Below, piece after piece: positions 51,189-60,636 of a DNA stretch of 64,000 bases (within the stretch, counting starts at the first letter, position 1; each line of letters starts with the position of its first letter). This DNA is from Lysobacter sp. yr284 (GTDB taxonomy: Bacteria > Pseudomonadota > Gammaproteobacteria > Xanthomonadales > Xanthomonadaceae). The position numbers were made by a program, and so were the translations under genes. The DNA lies in assembly GCF_900107375.1 (NCBI RefSeq), contig NZ_FNPT01000005.1, forward strand, positions 186,001 to 250,000, read 5' to 3'. The notes beneath the pieces are model-generated. The model was given only the letters and a program-made list of their open reading frames with translations. It had not been told where the DNA came from and made no database searches.

Positions 51189-54035
51189 ATGACCTTCAAG
51201 ACCACCCAGCTCCGCGACGCGATTACCTTCGCGCTCGCAGTGGGTAGCACCGCTTTGATCGGCACTGGCGCCGCATACGCCCAGAACGCCGAGAAGGAAG
51301 CGACGACGCTGGACCGCGTCGAAGTCACCGGTTCGCGCATCAAGCGCGCCGATATCGAGACCTCGCAGCCGGTCTTCTCGATGTCCCGCGTGCAGATCGA
51401 GCAGCAGGGCCTGACCTCGGTCGGCGACATCCTGCAGAACATCACCACGAACGGTTCTGCGCTCAACAGCACCTACAACAACGGCGGCAACGGCGAGACC
51501 CGCGTCGACCTGCGCAACCTCGGCGCCGACCGCACCCTGGTGCTGGTCAACGGCCGTCGTTGGGTCGGCGGCACCGGCCTGGGCGGCGCGGTCGACCTGA
51601 ACACCATCCCGACCGCCGCGGTCGAGCGCATCGAAGTCCTGAAGGACGGCGCCTCGACGATCTACGGCTCCGACGCCATCGCCGGCGTGGTCAACATCAT
51701 CCTGCGCCGCAATTTCGACGGCGCCGAAGCCAACGCCTACATCGGCCAGTTCGACAAGGGCGACGGCAGCCGCGAGGCCTACGACTTCACCATCGGCTCC
51801 ACCTCCGACCGCTGGTCGGCGATGCTGGGCGTCGGCTACGTGAAGGAAGAGCCGATCTGGGCGGGCGACCGCAAGATCTCGGCCGTGCCGGTCTACGGCG
51901 CCGTGCCGGGCACCGGCAACAGCCCGAACACCCCCGACGGCCGCTTCGCCTACTTCGGCCCGATCCCGGGCGGCAGCGGCGCGACCCGTCTCGACGGCAC
52001 CCCGGGCTACTTCGTCCCGAACGGCCAGCCGGGCGGTCGTCCGTACACCGCCGCCGACGCGTTCAACCACGCGCCGCTCAACTACCTGCTGACCCCGCAG
52101 GAGCGCACCTCGGTCTTCGGCGACGCCACGCTGAACATCACCGACAAGGTCTCGTTCCGCACCACGGTCACCTACAACGAGCGCAAGTCGCAGCAGATCC
52201 TGGCGCCGATGCCGGTCAGCCTGGGCCGCGCCGCCGCGGGCACCAACGCTGCCGACATCGTCATCAGCAAGGACAACGCCTACAACAACACCGGCCGCGA
52301 CATCGACTACGTCCAGCGTCGTTTCGTCGAGACCGGCGGCCGCATCTACAACCAGAACGTCAAGACCTACGCCTTCAACGGCGTGTTCGAAGGCTCGTTC
52401 GACGTGGGCACCCGCAACTTCTCCTGGGAAGCGGGCATGTTCTACGGCAAGAACGACCAGACCGACACCACCAGCGGCTTCCAGAACGTCTCGGCCCTGC
52501 GCAACGCGCTTGGCCCGAGCTTCGTCGACGCCAACGGCCAGCTGCGCTGCGGCGCCAACGGCAACGCGATCGACCGCTGCGTTCCGCTGAACCTGCTCGG
52601 CGGCGCCGGCACCATCACCCGCGAGATGCTCGACTACGTCGGCTTCGAAGCGCACGACGTGTACGGCTACGAGCAGAAGACCTACTACGCCAGCATCGGC
52701 GGCGACCTGTTCGACCTGCAGGGGGGCGCGATGGCGTTCTCGTTCGGCCTGGAGCACCGCTCCGAGTCGGGCTTCGACCATCCGGACGGCCTGATCAACT
52801 CCGGCGACACCACCGGCAACGCCCGTACCGCCACTCAGGGCGGCTACGACCTGGACGAGGCCTACCTCGAACTGGCGATCCCGCTGCTGGCCGACCTGCC
52901 GGGCGCCAAGCTGCTCGACTTCAGCCTGGCCACCCGCTACTCGGACTACAGCAACTTCGGCGACACCCTCAACAGCAAGTTCGGTTTCCGCTGGAAGCCG
53001 ATCGACGACCTGCTGATCCGCGGCAACTGGTCGGAGGGCTTCCGCGCTCCGTCCGTCAGCGAGCTGTTCTCGGGCGTGAGCGACACCTTCGAAGACGTGG
53101 CCGATCCCTGCGCCGGCTTCCTGCCGCCGGGCAACGTCCCGAACCCGAACCGTCCGGCGGGCTGCACCGGCACCCCGTACATCCAGTCCGCTTCGCAGAT
53201 CCGCACCACCGTCGGCGGCAACCAGCAGCTGGGTCCGGAAAAGTCGAAGTCCAAGACCCTGGGCTTCGTCTACAGCCCGGGCTGGGCGCCCGGCCTCGAC
53301 GTCGCCCTGGACTGGTGGAACGTCAAGATCGAAGACGCCATCTTCACCCAGACCGCGCAGGAAATGCTCGACACCTGCTACCGCCAGGGCAACAGCGCGG
53401 TGTGCGGCCTGATCCAGCGCGATCCGGCCACCGGCGAAATCGTCAACATGCTCGCCGTGCCGAACAACGTCGGTGAGATCGAAGTCGAAGGCTACGACCT
53501 GACCGTCGGCTACCGCCTGCCCGAGTTCACCTGGGGCAAGCTGTCGGTGAACTGGGATTCGACCTACATGACCGATTACACGGTCACCGATCCCATCACC
53601 ACCGGCAAGAACCGCGTCGGCGAATACCGCGGCGGCTCGGCGCGCGACAACTACTTCCGTCTGCGTTCGAACCTGTCGCTGAACTGGGAACTGGGCTCGG
53701 TCGGCGCCACCGCCAACCTGCGCTACTACTCCAGCCAGACCGAAGACTGCGCCGGCGCCAACCTGGCCAACCCGGTCAACATCCCGCTGCTGTGCTCGGA
53801 TCCGAACCGCGTCACCGCCGCTGGCAAGGACCCGGAGAACCACATCCCCAGCGTGACGTACACCGACCTGTCGGCTTACGTCCAGGTGCCGTGGAACGCC
53901 AAGGTCACCGTCGGCGTCAACAACGTGTTCGACCGCGACCCGCCGGGTTCGGCCACCACGTTCGCCAACAGCTTCGACCCGGCGTTCGAAGTCCCGGGCC
54001 GTTTCTTCTACATGCGCTACACCCAGCGTTTCTGA
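51189..54035 (+). CDS. TonB-dependent receptor 1 (948 aa)
   Basis: Outer-membrane active transporter. The signal peptide has the xanthomonad-type start [18 protein letters not shown] and is cleaved near AAYAQ. The plug domain begins with a TonB-box-like [12 protein letters not shown] and contains [16 protein letters not shown] and [19 protein letters not shown]. The 22-strand barrel ends [11 protein letters not shown] with a terminal Phe. Long extracellular loops carry cysteine pairs. ATG 51189 has GAGAGA upstream. The substrate is unknown; the oar-like/sugar-type plug suggests carbohydrates or peptides rather than siderophores. Confidence 0.95.
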   Translation: MTFKTTQLRDAITFALAVGSTALIGTGAAYAQNAEKEATTLDRVEVTGSRIKRADIETSQPVFSMSRVQIEQQGLTSVGDILQNITTNGSALNSTYNNGGNGETRVDLRNLGADRTLVLVNGRRWVGGTGLGGAVDLNTIPTAAVERIEVLKDGASTIYGSDAIAGVVNIILRRNFDGAEANAYIGQFDKGDGSREAYDFTIGSTSDRWSAMLGVGYVKEEPIWAGDRKISAVPVYGAVPGTGNSPNTPDGRFAYFGPIPGGSGATRLDGTPGYFVPNGQPGGRPYTAADAFNHAPLNYLLTPQERTSVFGDATLNITDKVSFRTTVTYNERKSQQILAPMPVSLGRAAAGTNAADIVISKDNAYNNTGRDIDYVQRRFVETGGRIYNQNVKTYAFNGVFEGSFDVGTRNFSWEAGMFYGKNDQTDTTSGFQNVSALRNALGPSFVDANGQLRCGANGNAIDRCVPLNLLGGAGTITREMLDYVGFEAHDVYGYEQKTYYASIGGDLFDLQGGAMAFSFGLEHRSESGFDHPDGLINSGDTTGNARTATQGGYDLDEAYLELAIPLLADLPGAKLLDFSLATRYSDYSNFGDTLNSKFGFRWKPIDDLLIRGNWSEGFRAPSVSELFSGVSDTFEDVADPCAGFLPPGNVPNPNRPAGCTGTPYIQSASQIRTTVGGNQQLGPEKSKSKTLGFVYSPGWAPGLDVALDWWNVKIEDAIFTQTAQEMLDTCYRQGNSAVCGLIQRDPATGEIVNMLAVPNNVGEIEVEGYDLTVGYRLPEFTWGKLSVNWDSTYMTDYTVTDPITTGKNRVGEYRGGSARDNYFRLRSNLSLNWELGSVGATANLRYYSSQTEDCAGANLANPVNIPLLCSDPNRVTAAGKDPENHIPSVTYTDLSAYVQVPWNAKVTVGVNNVFDRDPPGSATTFANSFDPAFEVPGRFFYMRYTQRF

Positions 54036-54060
54036 GCCTTCTAGGTTCCTGACGCTTCGA

Positions 54061-54090
54061 CTACGGCCCCGCAAGGGGCCGTAGTTTTTT
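54061..54090 (+). terminator. Rho-independent terminator after TonB receptor 1
   Basis: A perfect 10-bp stem (CTACGGCCCC / GGGGCCGTAG) with a GCAA tetraloop and six T residues, 25 bp after the stop. It separates the two receptors into different transcripts. Confidence 0.95.
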
Positions 54091-54198
54091 GTGCGCCTGG
54101 CGCCCGCCCCGCCCTCTCTCCGGTCCTGCGGACCTGTCCGGTCGCGGACAAGCGGGCGCGCTGCAACGGGTAGCACAAATCTCCCCGGAGCATTGTTC

Positions 54199-54237
54199 TT
54201 AACAACACTTTAATTACTGGAACAGGAGGACTACTAT
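54199..54237 (+). promoter_or_regulatory. Promoter of TonB receptor 2 with the shared upstream motif
   Basis: TTAACAACACTTTAATT (54199-54215) and TACTAT (54232-54237) repeat the layout upstream of receptor 1, with the same 16-base gap. The leader to ATG 54332 is about 88 bases. Confidence 0.7.
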
Positions 54238-54331
54238 CGGACCGGCTTTGCCAATTTGGGCGCAAACCTTTTCGCCCGCTGGCCATCGCCTTTGCCGACC
54301 CCCGAATCATTCAGGACACTTGGAGAGAGAG

Positions 54332-57235
54332 ATGACCCTGAAGACCAACAAGTTGCGCGACGCGATCACCTTCGCGTTGTGCGTGGGCGCCACCAGCCTG
54401 GCCGGCATCGGCTTGGCCAACGCCCAGGACGGCGCTACCCCCGCTGCGCCGGCCGCCGCGCAAGAGGCGACGACCCTGGATCGCATCCAGGTCACCGGTT
54501 CGCATATTTCGATTCCCGGCCTCACCACCAACAGCCCGGTGATGACCGTCGACCGCGAAGAGATCAACCGCAACCAGCCGGTCACCGCCGAGGACTTCCT
54601 CAAGGTGCTGCCGGGTGCGACCCCGGCGATCGGTCCGGGCGTCAACAACGGCGCCAACGGCGGTGCCACCATCAACCTGCGCGGCCTCGGCGACAACCGC
54701 ACCCTGGTGCTGATGGACGGCCGCCGCGTCGTACCGTTCAACCTGTTCGGCGTGGTCGACACCAACGTGATCCCGCTGGCGCTGATCGACAGCGTCGACC
54801 TGGTCACCGGCGGTGCCTCGGCGGTGTACGGCGCCGACGCGGTGTCGGGCGTCGTCAACTTCGTGCTCAAGCGCAACTTCGAAGGCGTCGAGGTCAACAC
54901 CAGCTACGGCCAGTCCAGCAAGCAGGACGCCGACCGCCGCAACACCACGGTCACCATGGGCGTGAACCTGGACGACGGCAAGGGCAACGTGGTGCTGAGC
55001 GTCGGCAAGACCGACAACGATCCGCTGCTGCAGGGCGGCCGCAAGTACAGCGTCTTCACCCTGGATTCCACCGACGGCAGCCAGGGCGGTTCGAGCGTCG
55101 GCATTCCGACCCGCATCGGCCCGATGGGGCAGTTCAATCCGGCCACCGGCGCGTTCGGCGGCATCAACCAGCGCTTCAACTACAACCCGTTCAACTACTT
55201 CCAGACCGAACTGGACCGTTGGCAGGCCACCGCGCTGGGCCGCTACGAATTCAACGAGCACGCCGAAGCCTATGCGCAGGTGCTCTACACCCGTTCCGAC
55301 GTGACCTCGCAGATCGCCCCGGGCGGCCTGTTCGGCGCCGGGTTCGACGTCAGCATCGGCAACCCGCTGCTGCCCGAGCCGGCCCGCCAGCAGCTGTGCT
55401 CGACCTTCAACATCGCCGCTCCCGACTGCGTCGTCGGCAGCGCCGCGACCTTCAACTCGTCGGTGCTGCGCCGCTCCACCGAGTTGGGCACCCGCAGCAC
55501 CGACTTCCAGAACAAGGTCTTCCAGACCACCCTGGGCGTGCGCGGCAAGATCAACGACAACTGGCGCTACGACGCTTACTGGTCGCACGGCGAAGCCGAC
55601 CAGCTCGTCGTCAACGGCGGCTTCCTGTCCTACACCCGCAGCCAGCAGGCGCTGCTGACCCGCGACGGCGTCAACTGCGTCGATCCGAGCGGCGGCTGCG
55701 TGCCGATCAACCTGTGGGGTCCGGAAGGCTCGTTCGGCACCGACGCCAAGAAGTTCCTGGAAGTGATCACCTTCGCGACCCAGCGGGTCGAGCAGGAAGT
55801 GTGGTCGGGCACGGTCAACGGCGACCTCGGCGACGAGTTCAAGAGCCCGTGGGCCGAGTACCCGATCGGCCTGGCGTTCGGTCTGGAAGGCCGCAAGGTC
55901 GAGGCGATGAACCAGGCCGACGCGGCCTCGCGCGATCCCAACGAAGTCCAGGGCGCCGGCGGCGCCAACCCCGACGTGCGCGGCAACCTGACCCTGCGCG
56001 AGGCCTATGTCGAAACGATCGTTCCGCTGATCAGCGGCAAGAGCGGCGCCTACGCTCTGAACTTCGAAGCCGGCTACCGCCACAGCCAGTTCAAGTCGGG
56101 CCAGACCGACGTCGACTACGGCAGCTACAAGTACGGCCTGGAATGGGCGCCGATCGAAACCCTGCGTTTCCGCGGCATGTTCCAGCGCGCGACCCGCGCC
56201 CCCAACGTCAACGAGCTGTTCCAGCCGCTGACCAGCAGCCTGGACAACAGCGCGGTCGATCCCTGCCAGGCTTCGGAACTGGCCAAGGTCGGCGGTCCGA
56301 CCAGCGCCACCGGCGCGCTGTGCGTCGCCACCGGCGTGCCGGCGGCGATCCTCAACAGCGCCAACGGCATCGACGGCCCGAACTCCGGCCAGGCCTACGC
56401 CTACATCGGCGGCAACCCGATCCTGGGCCCGGAAAAGGCCGACACCCAGACCCTGGGCCTGGTGTGGCAGCCGACCAACGACTTCTCGGTCACGCTGGAC
56501 TACTGGAAGATCGACATCAAGGACGCGATCACCCGTCCGCTGCTCGGCGACGCCCTGTTCGGCTGCTACGACCAGGCGCTCAACCCGACCCTCAGCGTCA
56601 ACCATCCGATGTGCCAGCTGATGATCGGTGCGCGTCACCCCACCGACGGCTCGCTCAACGAAGGCGCGCGCGGCCCGTTCCTGGACCGCTCCAACAAGGG
56701 CCGGATCAAGACCGACGGCTGGGACCTGGGCGTGCGCTACGGCCTGCCGCTGGCCAACGAATGGGGCCGCATCGACTTCGCCCTGGATCTGACCAAGACC
56801 GACTCGTACGACTACCAGGCCGATCCGCTGGTGTACAAGCACGAGTGCGTCGGCGTCTATGGCGTGTCGTGCAACGTCGCCGCCGGCATCATCTACGACT
56901 ACAAGTCGAACTTCCGCGCGGTGTGGTCGATCAAGGACTTCGAGCTGGGCCTGAACTGGCGCCACCTGAGCTCGGTCGACGTCGAGCCGGGCCCGATCAC
57001 CTGGTACAAGCCCTACACCTCGATCGACGCCTACGACTACTTCGACCTGACCATGGCGTATGAGTTGCCGTGGAACGCCCGCATCAACTTCACCGTGACC
57101 AACCTGGCCGACAAGACGCCGCCGGTCGTGGGCGGCAACATCGGCAGCACCACCTACAACAGCGGCAACACCTTCCCGCAGTTCTACGACACCCTGGGCC
57201 GTTACTACACCCTGGGCCTGACGATGCGGTTCTAA
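54332..57235 (+). CDS. TonB-dependent receptor 2 (967 aa)
   Basis: Second receptor, paralogous to the first. The signal peptide [18 protein letters not shown] resembles that of receptor 1 closely and is cleaved near LANAQ. An alanine-rich spacer precedes the TonB-box-like TLDRIQVTGSHI. The plug contains LRGLGDNRTLVLMDGRR and VTGGASAVYGADAVSGVVN. The barrel ends YTLGLTMRF. ATG 54332 follows GGAGAGAGAG; the frame continues upstream without coding character. It is followed by a strong terminator. The plug differs enough from receptor 1 that the two likely take different substrates. Confidence 0.95.
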   Translation: MTLKTNKLRDAITFALCVGATSLAGIGLANAQDGATPAAPAAAQEATTLDRIQVTGSHISIPGLTTNSPVMTVDREEINRNQPVTAEDFLKVLPGATPAIGPGVNNGANGGATINLRGLGDNRTLVLMDGRRVVPFNLFGVVDTNVIPLALIDSVDLVTGGASAVYGADAVSGVVNFVLKRNFEGVEVNTSYGQSSKQDADRRNTTVTMGVNLDDGKGNVVLSVGKTDNDPLLQGGRKYSVFTLDSTDGSQGGSSVGIPTRIGPMGQFNPATGAFGGINQRFNYNPFNYFQTELDRWQATALGRYEFNEHAEAYAQVLYTRSDVTSQIAPGGLFGAGFDVSIGNPLLPEPARQQLCSTFNIAAPDCVVGSAATFNSSVLRRSTELGTRSTDFQNKVFQTTLGVRGKINDNWRYDAYWSHGEADQLVVNGGFLSYTRSQQALLTRDGVNCVDPSGGCVPINLWGPEGSFGTDAKKFLEVITFATQRVEQEVWSGTVNGDLGDEFKSPWAEYPIGLAFGLEGRKVEAMNQADAASRDPNEVQGAGGANPDVRGNLTLREAYVETIVPLISGKSGAYALNFEAGYRHSQFKSGQTDVDYGSYKYGLEWAPIETLRFRGMFQRATRAPNVNELFQPLTSSLDNSAVDPCQASELAKVGGPTSATGALCVATGVPAAILNSANGIDGPNSGQAYAYIGGNPILGPEKADTQTLGLVWQPTNDFSVTLDYWKIDIKDAITRPLLGDALFGCYDQALNPTLSVNHPMCQLMIGARHPTDGSLNEGARGPFLDRSNKGRIKTDGWDLGVRYGLPLANEWGRIDFALDLTKTDSYDYQADPLVYKHECVGVYGVSCNVAAGIIYDYKSNFRAVWSIKDFELGLNWRHLSSVDVEPGPITWYKPYTSIDAYDYFDLTMAYELPWNARINFTVTNLADKTPPVVGGNIGSTTYNSGNTFPQFYDTLGRYYTLGLTMRF

Positions 57236-57262
57236 TAAAAAGCGTTACGATCCGAGTCATTG

Positions 57263-57291
57263 GAGGCGGGCTTCGGCCCGCCTCTTTTTTT
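57263..57291 (+). terminator. Rho-independent terminator after TonB receptor 2
   Basis: An 8-bp stem (GAGGCGGG / CCCGCCTC) with a CTTCGG loop and seven T residues, about 27 bp after the stop. Confidence 0.95.
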
Positions 57292-57340
57292 GCCCCGGAA
57301 TCGGGAATCGGGAATCCGAAGAAAGCATCGGCGAACCGAG

Positions 57341-57373
57341 CTGTTGTGGGAGGGGCTTCAGCCCCGACGCCTT
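57341..57373. repeat. Single inverted family A REP unit
   Basis: GTTGTGGGAGGGGCTTCAGC and its CCCGACGC end form one hairpin unit with no partner. A short GGGAATCGGGAATC direct repeat lies just before it (57302-57316). The rest of this gap holds nothing recognisable. Confidence 0.8.
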
Positions 57374-57446
57374 CCGACCCGCTCGCCGTCGCGCTCCGGG
57401 ACACCCGCATCGAAGCAGCAACCAATGCCGCCGTCGCCCCGGCGCC

Positions 57447-58718
57447 TCAGCTCTGCGCGCCGGCCAGGAACTCGCGGTGCGCGGCCATCATCGCGTCCAC
57501 CATCCCCCGCTCGGCCAGCGACAGCAGCGGGTTCCACACGTCGAAGATCAGCACCACGCGCAGGTCGTCGCTGTCGTTGCGCGCTTCGTGCTCGATCGAA
57601 TCGTCGAAGATCAGGGTTTCGCCGACCTTCCACTCGCGGCGCTCGAAGCCGACCCGGTAGCTGCAGTTCTCCGGGACGATCAGCGGCAGGTGCGCGACCA
57701 GGCGGGCGTTGGTCTCGCCGTGGTGCGGCGGGATGTGGGTGTGCGGCGCCAGCGCCGAGAACATCGCGTTCGGGCAGACGTCGGCGATGCCGGCCATCTC
57801 CACCGCCTCCAGCGCGGCGCGGGTGGCCGGGCAGCGCGCCAGGTGCGCGTCGACCGGCTGCGAGTAGCTCCACAGCTTGTAGGTGCTCCAGCGCCGCGAA
57901 TGGTTGAGTTCGCGCCATTGGTTGACCGGGTCGCCGGGCTGGTACTCGATGTAGGGCGTGAACTCGGCCTGCTCGTCGCGCAGCGCCTGGCGCATCTCGC
58001 GCAGGATGTCGTAGGTGCGGCTTTCCAGCTCGGCCACCCAGGCGAACTGTTCGCGCTCGAAGAACGGGATCGCCGGCAGCCGCGGCACGCACAGCTGGTT
58101 GCTTTGCGACAGATAAGGCTTGCTGCGGCCGACCATGATCGAGGCCGCTTCCTGCCAGCGCCCGCGCGCGCCGAACGCCAGCGCTTCGCGCGGGCCGCCG
58201 ACGCGGTGCTCGAGGAACGCGGCGAATTCGTCGCGGTATTGCTCGACCTTGCGCTGCGCCTGCTCCAGCTGCGGGCGCAGCATGTCCGGCCAGTGCGCTT
58301 GCGGCGGCGCCACCGTCAGCGCGTTCTGCCAGGCCAGCGCGGCCGCGCGCGCCTGGCCCTGGCGCTCCAGCCACGAGGCCTTGGCCAGCAAGCCGGCGAG
58401 GAAGTACGGATCCAGCGCCAGCGCGGCCTGGATCGCTTCGGATTCGCCCTGGGCGTTGCCGCGCTCGCGCTCGACCATGCCGATCGACAGCAGGATCATC
58501 GGGTCCTGCGGCGCGGCCGCATGCGCGGCGCGCAACAGCTCGATCGCGCCCTGGGCGTCGCCGCGCTGCAGCGCGTGGACGCCGAGGCTGTAGAGCGCCT
58601 GCGGATGCTGCGGCGCGAGCGCGCGCACCTGCTGCCACAGCCGCTCGGCGTCCTGCCAGCGGCCCGCGCGCGAAGCCAGGCCGGCGGCCTGGACCAGTTG
58701 GTTGACCTGTTCGCTCAA
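57447..58718 (-). CDS. TPR protein with aspartyl/asparaginyl beta-hydroxylase domain
   Basis: About 423 residues from the TTG at 58718 (MSEQVNQLVQAAGLASRAG); an ATG at 58760 would add 14 residues but lacks a ribosome site. The N-terminal 150 residues hold TPR-like helices (PQALYSLGVHALQRGDAQGA, DPMILLSIGMVERERGN). The C-terminal domain is an Fe(II)/2-oxoglutarate-dependent hydroxylase: HIPPHHGETNARLVAHLPL carries the iron histidine and 2-OG-binding residues, and DDSIEHEARNDSD the second histidine. It probably hydroxylates Asp/Asn on a protein or peptide. It is convergent with TonB receptor 2. Such hydroxylases are often found near receptors in Xanthomonadales and Caulobacterales. Confidence 0.85.
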   Translation of the reverse strand: MSEQVNQLVQAAGLASRAGRWQDAERLWQQVRALAPQHPQALYSLGVHALQRGDAQGAIELLRAAHAAAPQDPMILLSIGMVERERGNAQGESEAIQAALALDPYFLAGLLAKASWLERQGQARAAALAWQNALTVAPPQAHWPDMLRPQLEQAQRKVEQYRDEFAAFLEHRVGGPREALAFGARGRWQEAASIMVGRSKPYLSQSNQLCVPRLPAIPFFEREQFAWVAELESRTYDILREMRQALRDEQAEFTPYIEYQPGDPVNQWRELNHSRRWSTYKLWSYSQPVDAHLARCPATRAALEAVEMAGIADVCPNAMFSALAPHTHIPPHHGETNARLVAHLPLIVPENCSYRVGFERREWKVGETLIFDDSIEHEARNDSDDLRVVLIFDVWNPLLSLAERGMVDAMMAAHREFLAGAQS

Positions 58719-59022
58719 GACCGCGCCCCTGCCCCGGGTGATGGTGATCGGCCAGACCATACACCGCCGGGCGCGCTTCGCGCATCGCGCGCAACCGGCG
58801 AAGCGAAGCATGGGTTCGCTGGTTTGCCCGGTCGTAGGGCTATCGGCGAATCGGCCAACGCAGCCGGCAACCCACGAACGCAGCGCGAGGACGCAGGGCG
58901 CCACCTCGCCCACCGCATCCGCCGCTAAAACGACGACGGGCGCGAACCGGATCGGTTCGCGCCCGTCGCAGGCGACATCCGCCTCCCCGCCCTGCCCTAC
59001 GCGGCAGGCCAAGGGGCGCCGC
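58719..59022. other. Gap between the hydroxylase and DUF4097 genes
   Basis: Both flanking genes are on the minus strand, so this must carry the terminator of the sigma operon (hairpin at 58933-58965) and the promoter of the hydroxylase gene. I found no clear promoter hexamers. Confidence 0.5.
58925..58965 (-). terminator. Terminator of the sigma/anti-sigma/DUF4097 operon
   Basis: A perfect 15-bp stem (GACGGGCGCGAACCG and its complement) with a 3-nt loop is followed on the minus strand by GTCGTTTTAG. The T-run is short but the stem is very stable. Confidence 0.75.
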
Positions 59023-59970
59023 TCAGTTCAGGTCCAGGGTCGCGTCGCCGGAGAAGGTCTCCATCCGCACCCGGCCGCTGCCGCTGCCGTAGCGCTGCTC
59101 GAAGCTCGAACCCGGGCCGTGCTTGGGCCGCTGGATCTGCGCGTCGGGCGCGCGCAGGTCGCCGCTGAAGCTTTCCCCGCGCACCACCGCCGACAGGCTG
59201 CGCGGCAGGCGCAGGCGGACGTCGCCGCTGACCGTCTTCAGGCCGATCTCGCCGCCGTCGGCGAGGGCCACGTCGATGCGCAGGTCGCCAGACACCGACT
59301 CGCCGGACACCTTGTTCAAGCGCGACTCGTGCGCCGCGACGTCGATGCGTCCCGACACCGACTCCACCGAGACCTCGCCGGTAAGGCGGCCGCGCAGGTC
59401 GAGATCGCCGCTGACCGTCTGCGCCGAGACCTTGGGGCTGTTGAGGGTCAGCCGCAGGTCGCCGCTGACGCTCTCGATCTCGGCCTCGCGCGGCGCGCCG
59501 GCCACCACCACGTCGCCGCTGACGCTGTCGACCTTGAGCTCGCGCGAGGCCACGCCGGTGACGTCGACGTCGGCCGAGACCGCGTCGATGTCGAGTTTGG
59601 CGCGCAGCGGCACGGTGATGCGCAGGTCGGTCGGCTCGCTCTTGTCGCCGCCGGCGAGGAAGCCGATGCCGCTGCCGCGGTTGGGGTAGCGCACCTTGAT
59701 CGACAGCTGCTGGCGGTCGCCTTCGATCTGCAGCCGCTCCACGCCGTCGCCGAGCTCGCCCTCGATCTTGACCTCCGGGCGGTCCCAGACGCGGACCTGG
59801 ATCGAGCCTTTGACGTTGTCGATCTCGACGCTGCCGAGCCCGTCGAGCGGCCGGCTTTCGTTGATCGGGGTGGACGCCGAGGCCGGCAGCGCGGCGCCCA
59901 GGGCGAGGGCCAGCAGGCTGCCGGAGCAGGCGCGCAGGACGCTGCGGCGGCGAAAGGTGGCGGGCATCAT
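59023..59970 (-). CDS. DUF4097 exported beta-repeat protein (315 aa)
   Basis: Begins MMPATFRRRSVLRACSGSLL with a signal sequence cleaved near PASAS. From about residue 140 it carries at least eight short repeats of the type (S/T)(V/F)SGDL-x-L, spaced about 18-25 residues, for example DSVSGDVVVAG, ESVSGDLRLT, QTVSGDLDLRG and ESFSGDLRAP. These should stack as a beta-solenoid of the DUF4097/adhesin type. It is the third gene after ECF sigma and anti-sigma factors, 18 bp from the latter. DUF4097 proteins often sit in such cell-envelope stress operons; the exact role is unknown. Confidence 0.88.
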   Translation of the reverse strand: MMPATFRRRSVLRACSGSLLALALGAALPASASTPINESRPLDGLGSVEIDNVKGSIQVRVWDRPEVKIEGELGDGVERLQIEGDRQQLSIKVRYPNRGSGIGFLAGGDKSEPTDLRITVPLRAKLDIDAVSADVDVTGVASRELKVDSVSGDVVVAGAPREAEIESVSGDLRLTLNSPKVSAQTVSGDLDLRGRLTGEVSVESVSGRIDVAAHESRLNKVSGESVSGDLRIDVALADGGEIGLKTVSGDVRLRLPRSLSAVVRGESFSGDLRAPDAQIQRPKHGPGSSFEQRYGSGSGRVRMETFSGDATLDLN

Positions 59971-59988
59971 CGGAGCGATCTCCTCGGA

Positions 59989-60636
59989 TCAGGTGTAGGC
60001 CAGGCGCTGGGCGAGCGCGAGGCGGCGTGCGTAGGTGCGGCGCAGCTGTTCCAGCAGCATCCGCGAATCGGGGTCGTGCGAGAGCGCGTCGAGGATCAGC
60101 GCGGCGTTGCGGTCGAGGTCGTCGAAGGCCGGCTTCATCGCCACCGTGGCCGACGACACCGGCTCGACTTCGCGCAGCGCGGCCTGGTACTGCAGGGTCA
60201 TGCCCTGGGCCTCGCGCTGGACCAGGCTCGGCGCGGCGGCCTGGGCCGCGGCGCCGCGGCCGGCGACCGCCTCGGCGGCCGGCGCGGCCGGGCCCTGCGC
60301 ATGGAAGTGCGCGCCGATGCCGACCGCGAGCGCGGCCACGCTCGCGGCCAAGGCCAGCGGCGCCATCCAGTTGCGGCGCGCGGCGGCCGGGCGCGGCAGG
60401 GCGACGATCGCGGCCGGTTCCGGCGCGGGGCGGGCGGCGGCGGGCTCGACCCGCGCCGACGGCGACTCCGTACCGGCCGGCGCCTGCTCGCCCAGGCGCG
60501 CGGCGATGCCGGCCCACAGGTCGCGCTCAGGCGGCTGGTCGCGGCGCAGCGCGCGCAACTGCCAGCGCAGCGCATCGGGCAGTTCGCCTTCGCCGGCGCG
60601 CTCGGGGCCGCGCGGGTGGAGCTCGTTCTCGTTCAT
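59989..60636 (-). CDS. Probable anti-sigma factor (215 aa)
   Basis: The N-terminal cytoplasmic part (about residues 1-88) includes a charged helix ALRWQLRALRRDQPPERDLW, as expected for a sigma-binding region, but no zinc-binding HxxxCxxC motif. One membrane helix lies at about 90-109 (WMAPLALAASVAALAVGIGA). The periplasmic part is alanine-rich and then helical (LQYQAALREVEPVSSATV). Its ATG overlaps the sigma gene stop by 4 bp, so the two proteins are made together. The anti-sigma role is assigned from operon position and topology, not from a recognised domain. Confidence 0.72.
   Translation of the reverse strand: MNENELHPRGPERAGEGELPDALRWQLRALRRDQPPERDLWAGIAARLGEQAPAGTESPSARVEPAAARPAPEPAAIVALPRPAAARRNWMAPLALAASVAALAVGIGAHFHAQGPAAPAAEAVAGRGAAAQAAAPSLVQREAQGMTLQYQAALREVEPVSSATVAMKPAFDDLDRNAALILDALSHDPDSRMLLEQLRRTYARRLALAQRLAYT

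Noticed and set aside
50880-54176. Long minus-strand frame opposite TonB receptor 1
   Set aside because: It is an antisense shadow of the receptor gene and crosses the receptor's promoter and terminator.
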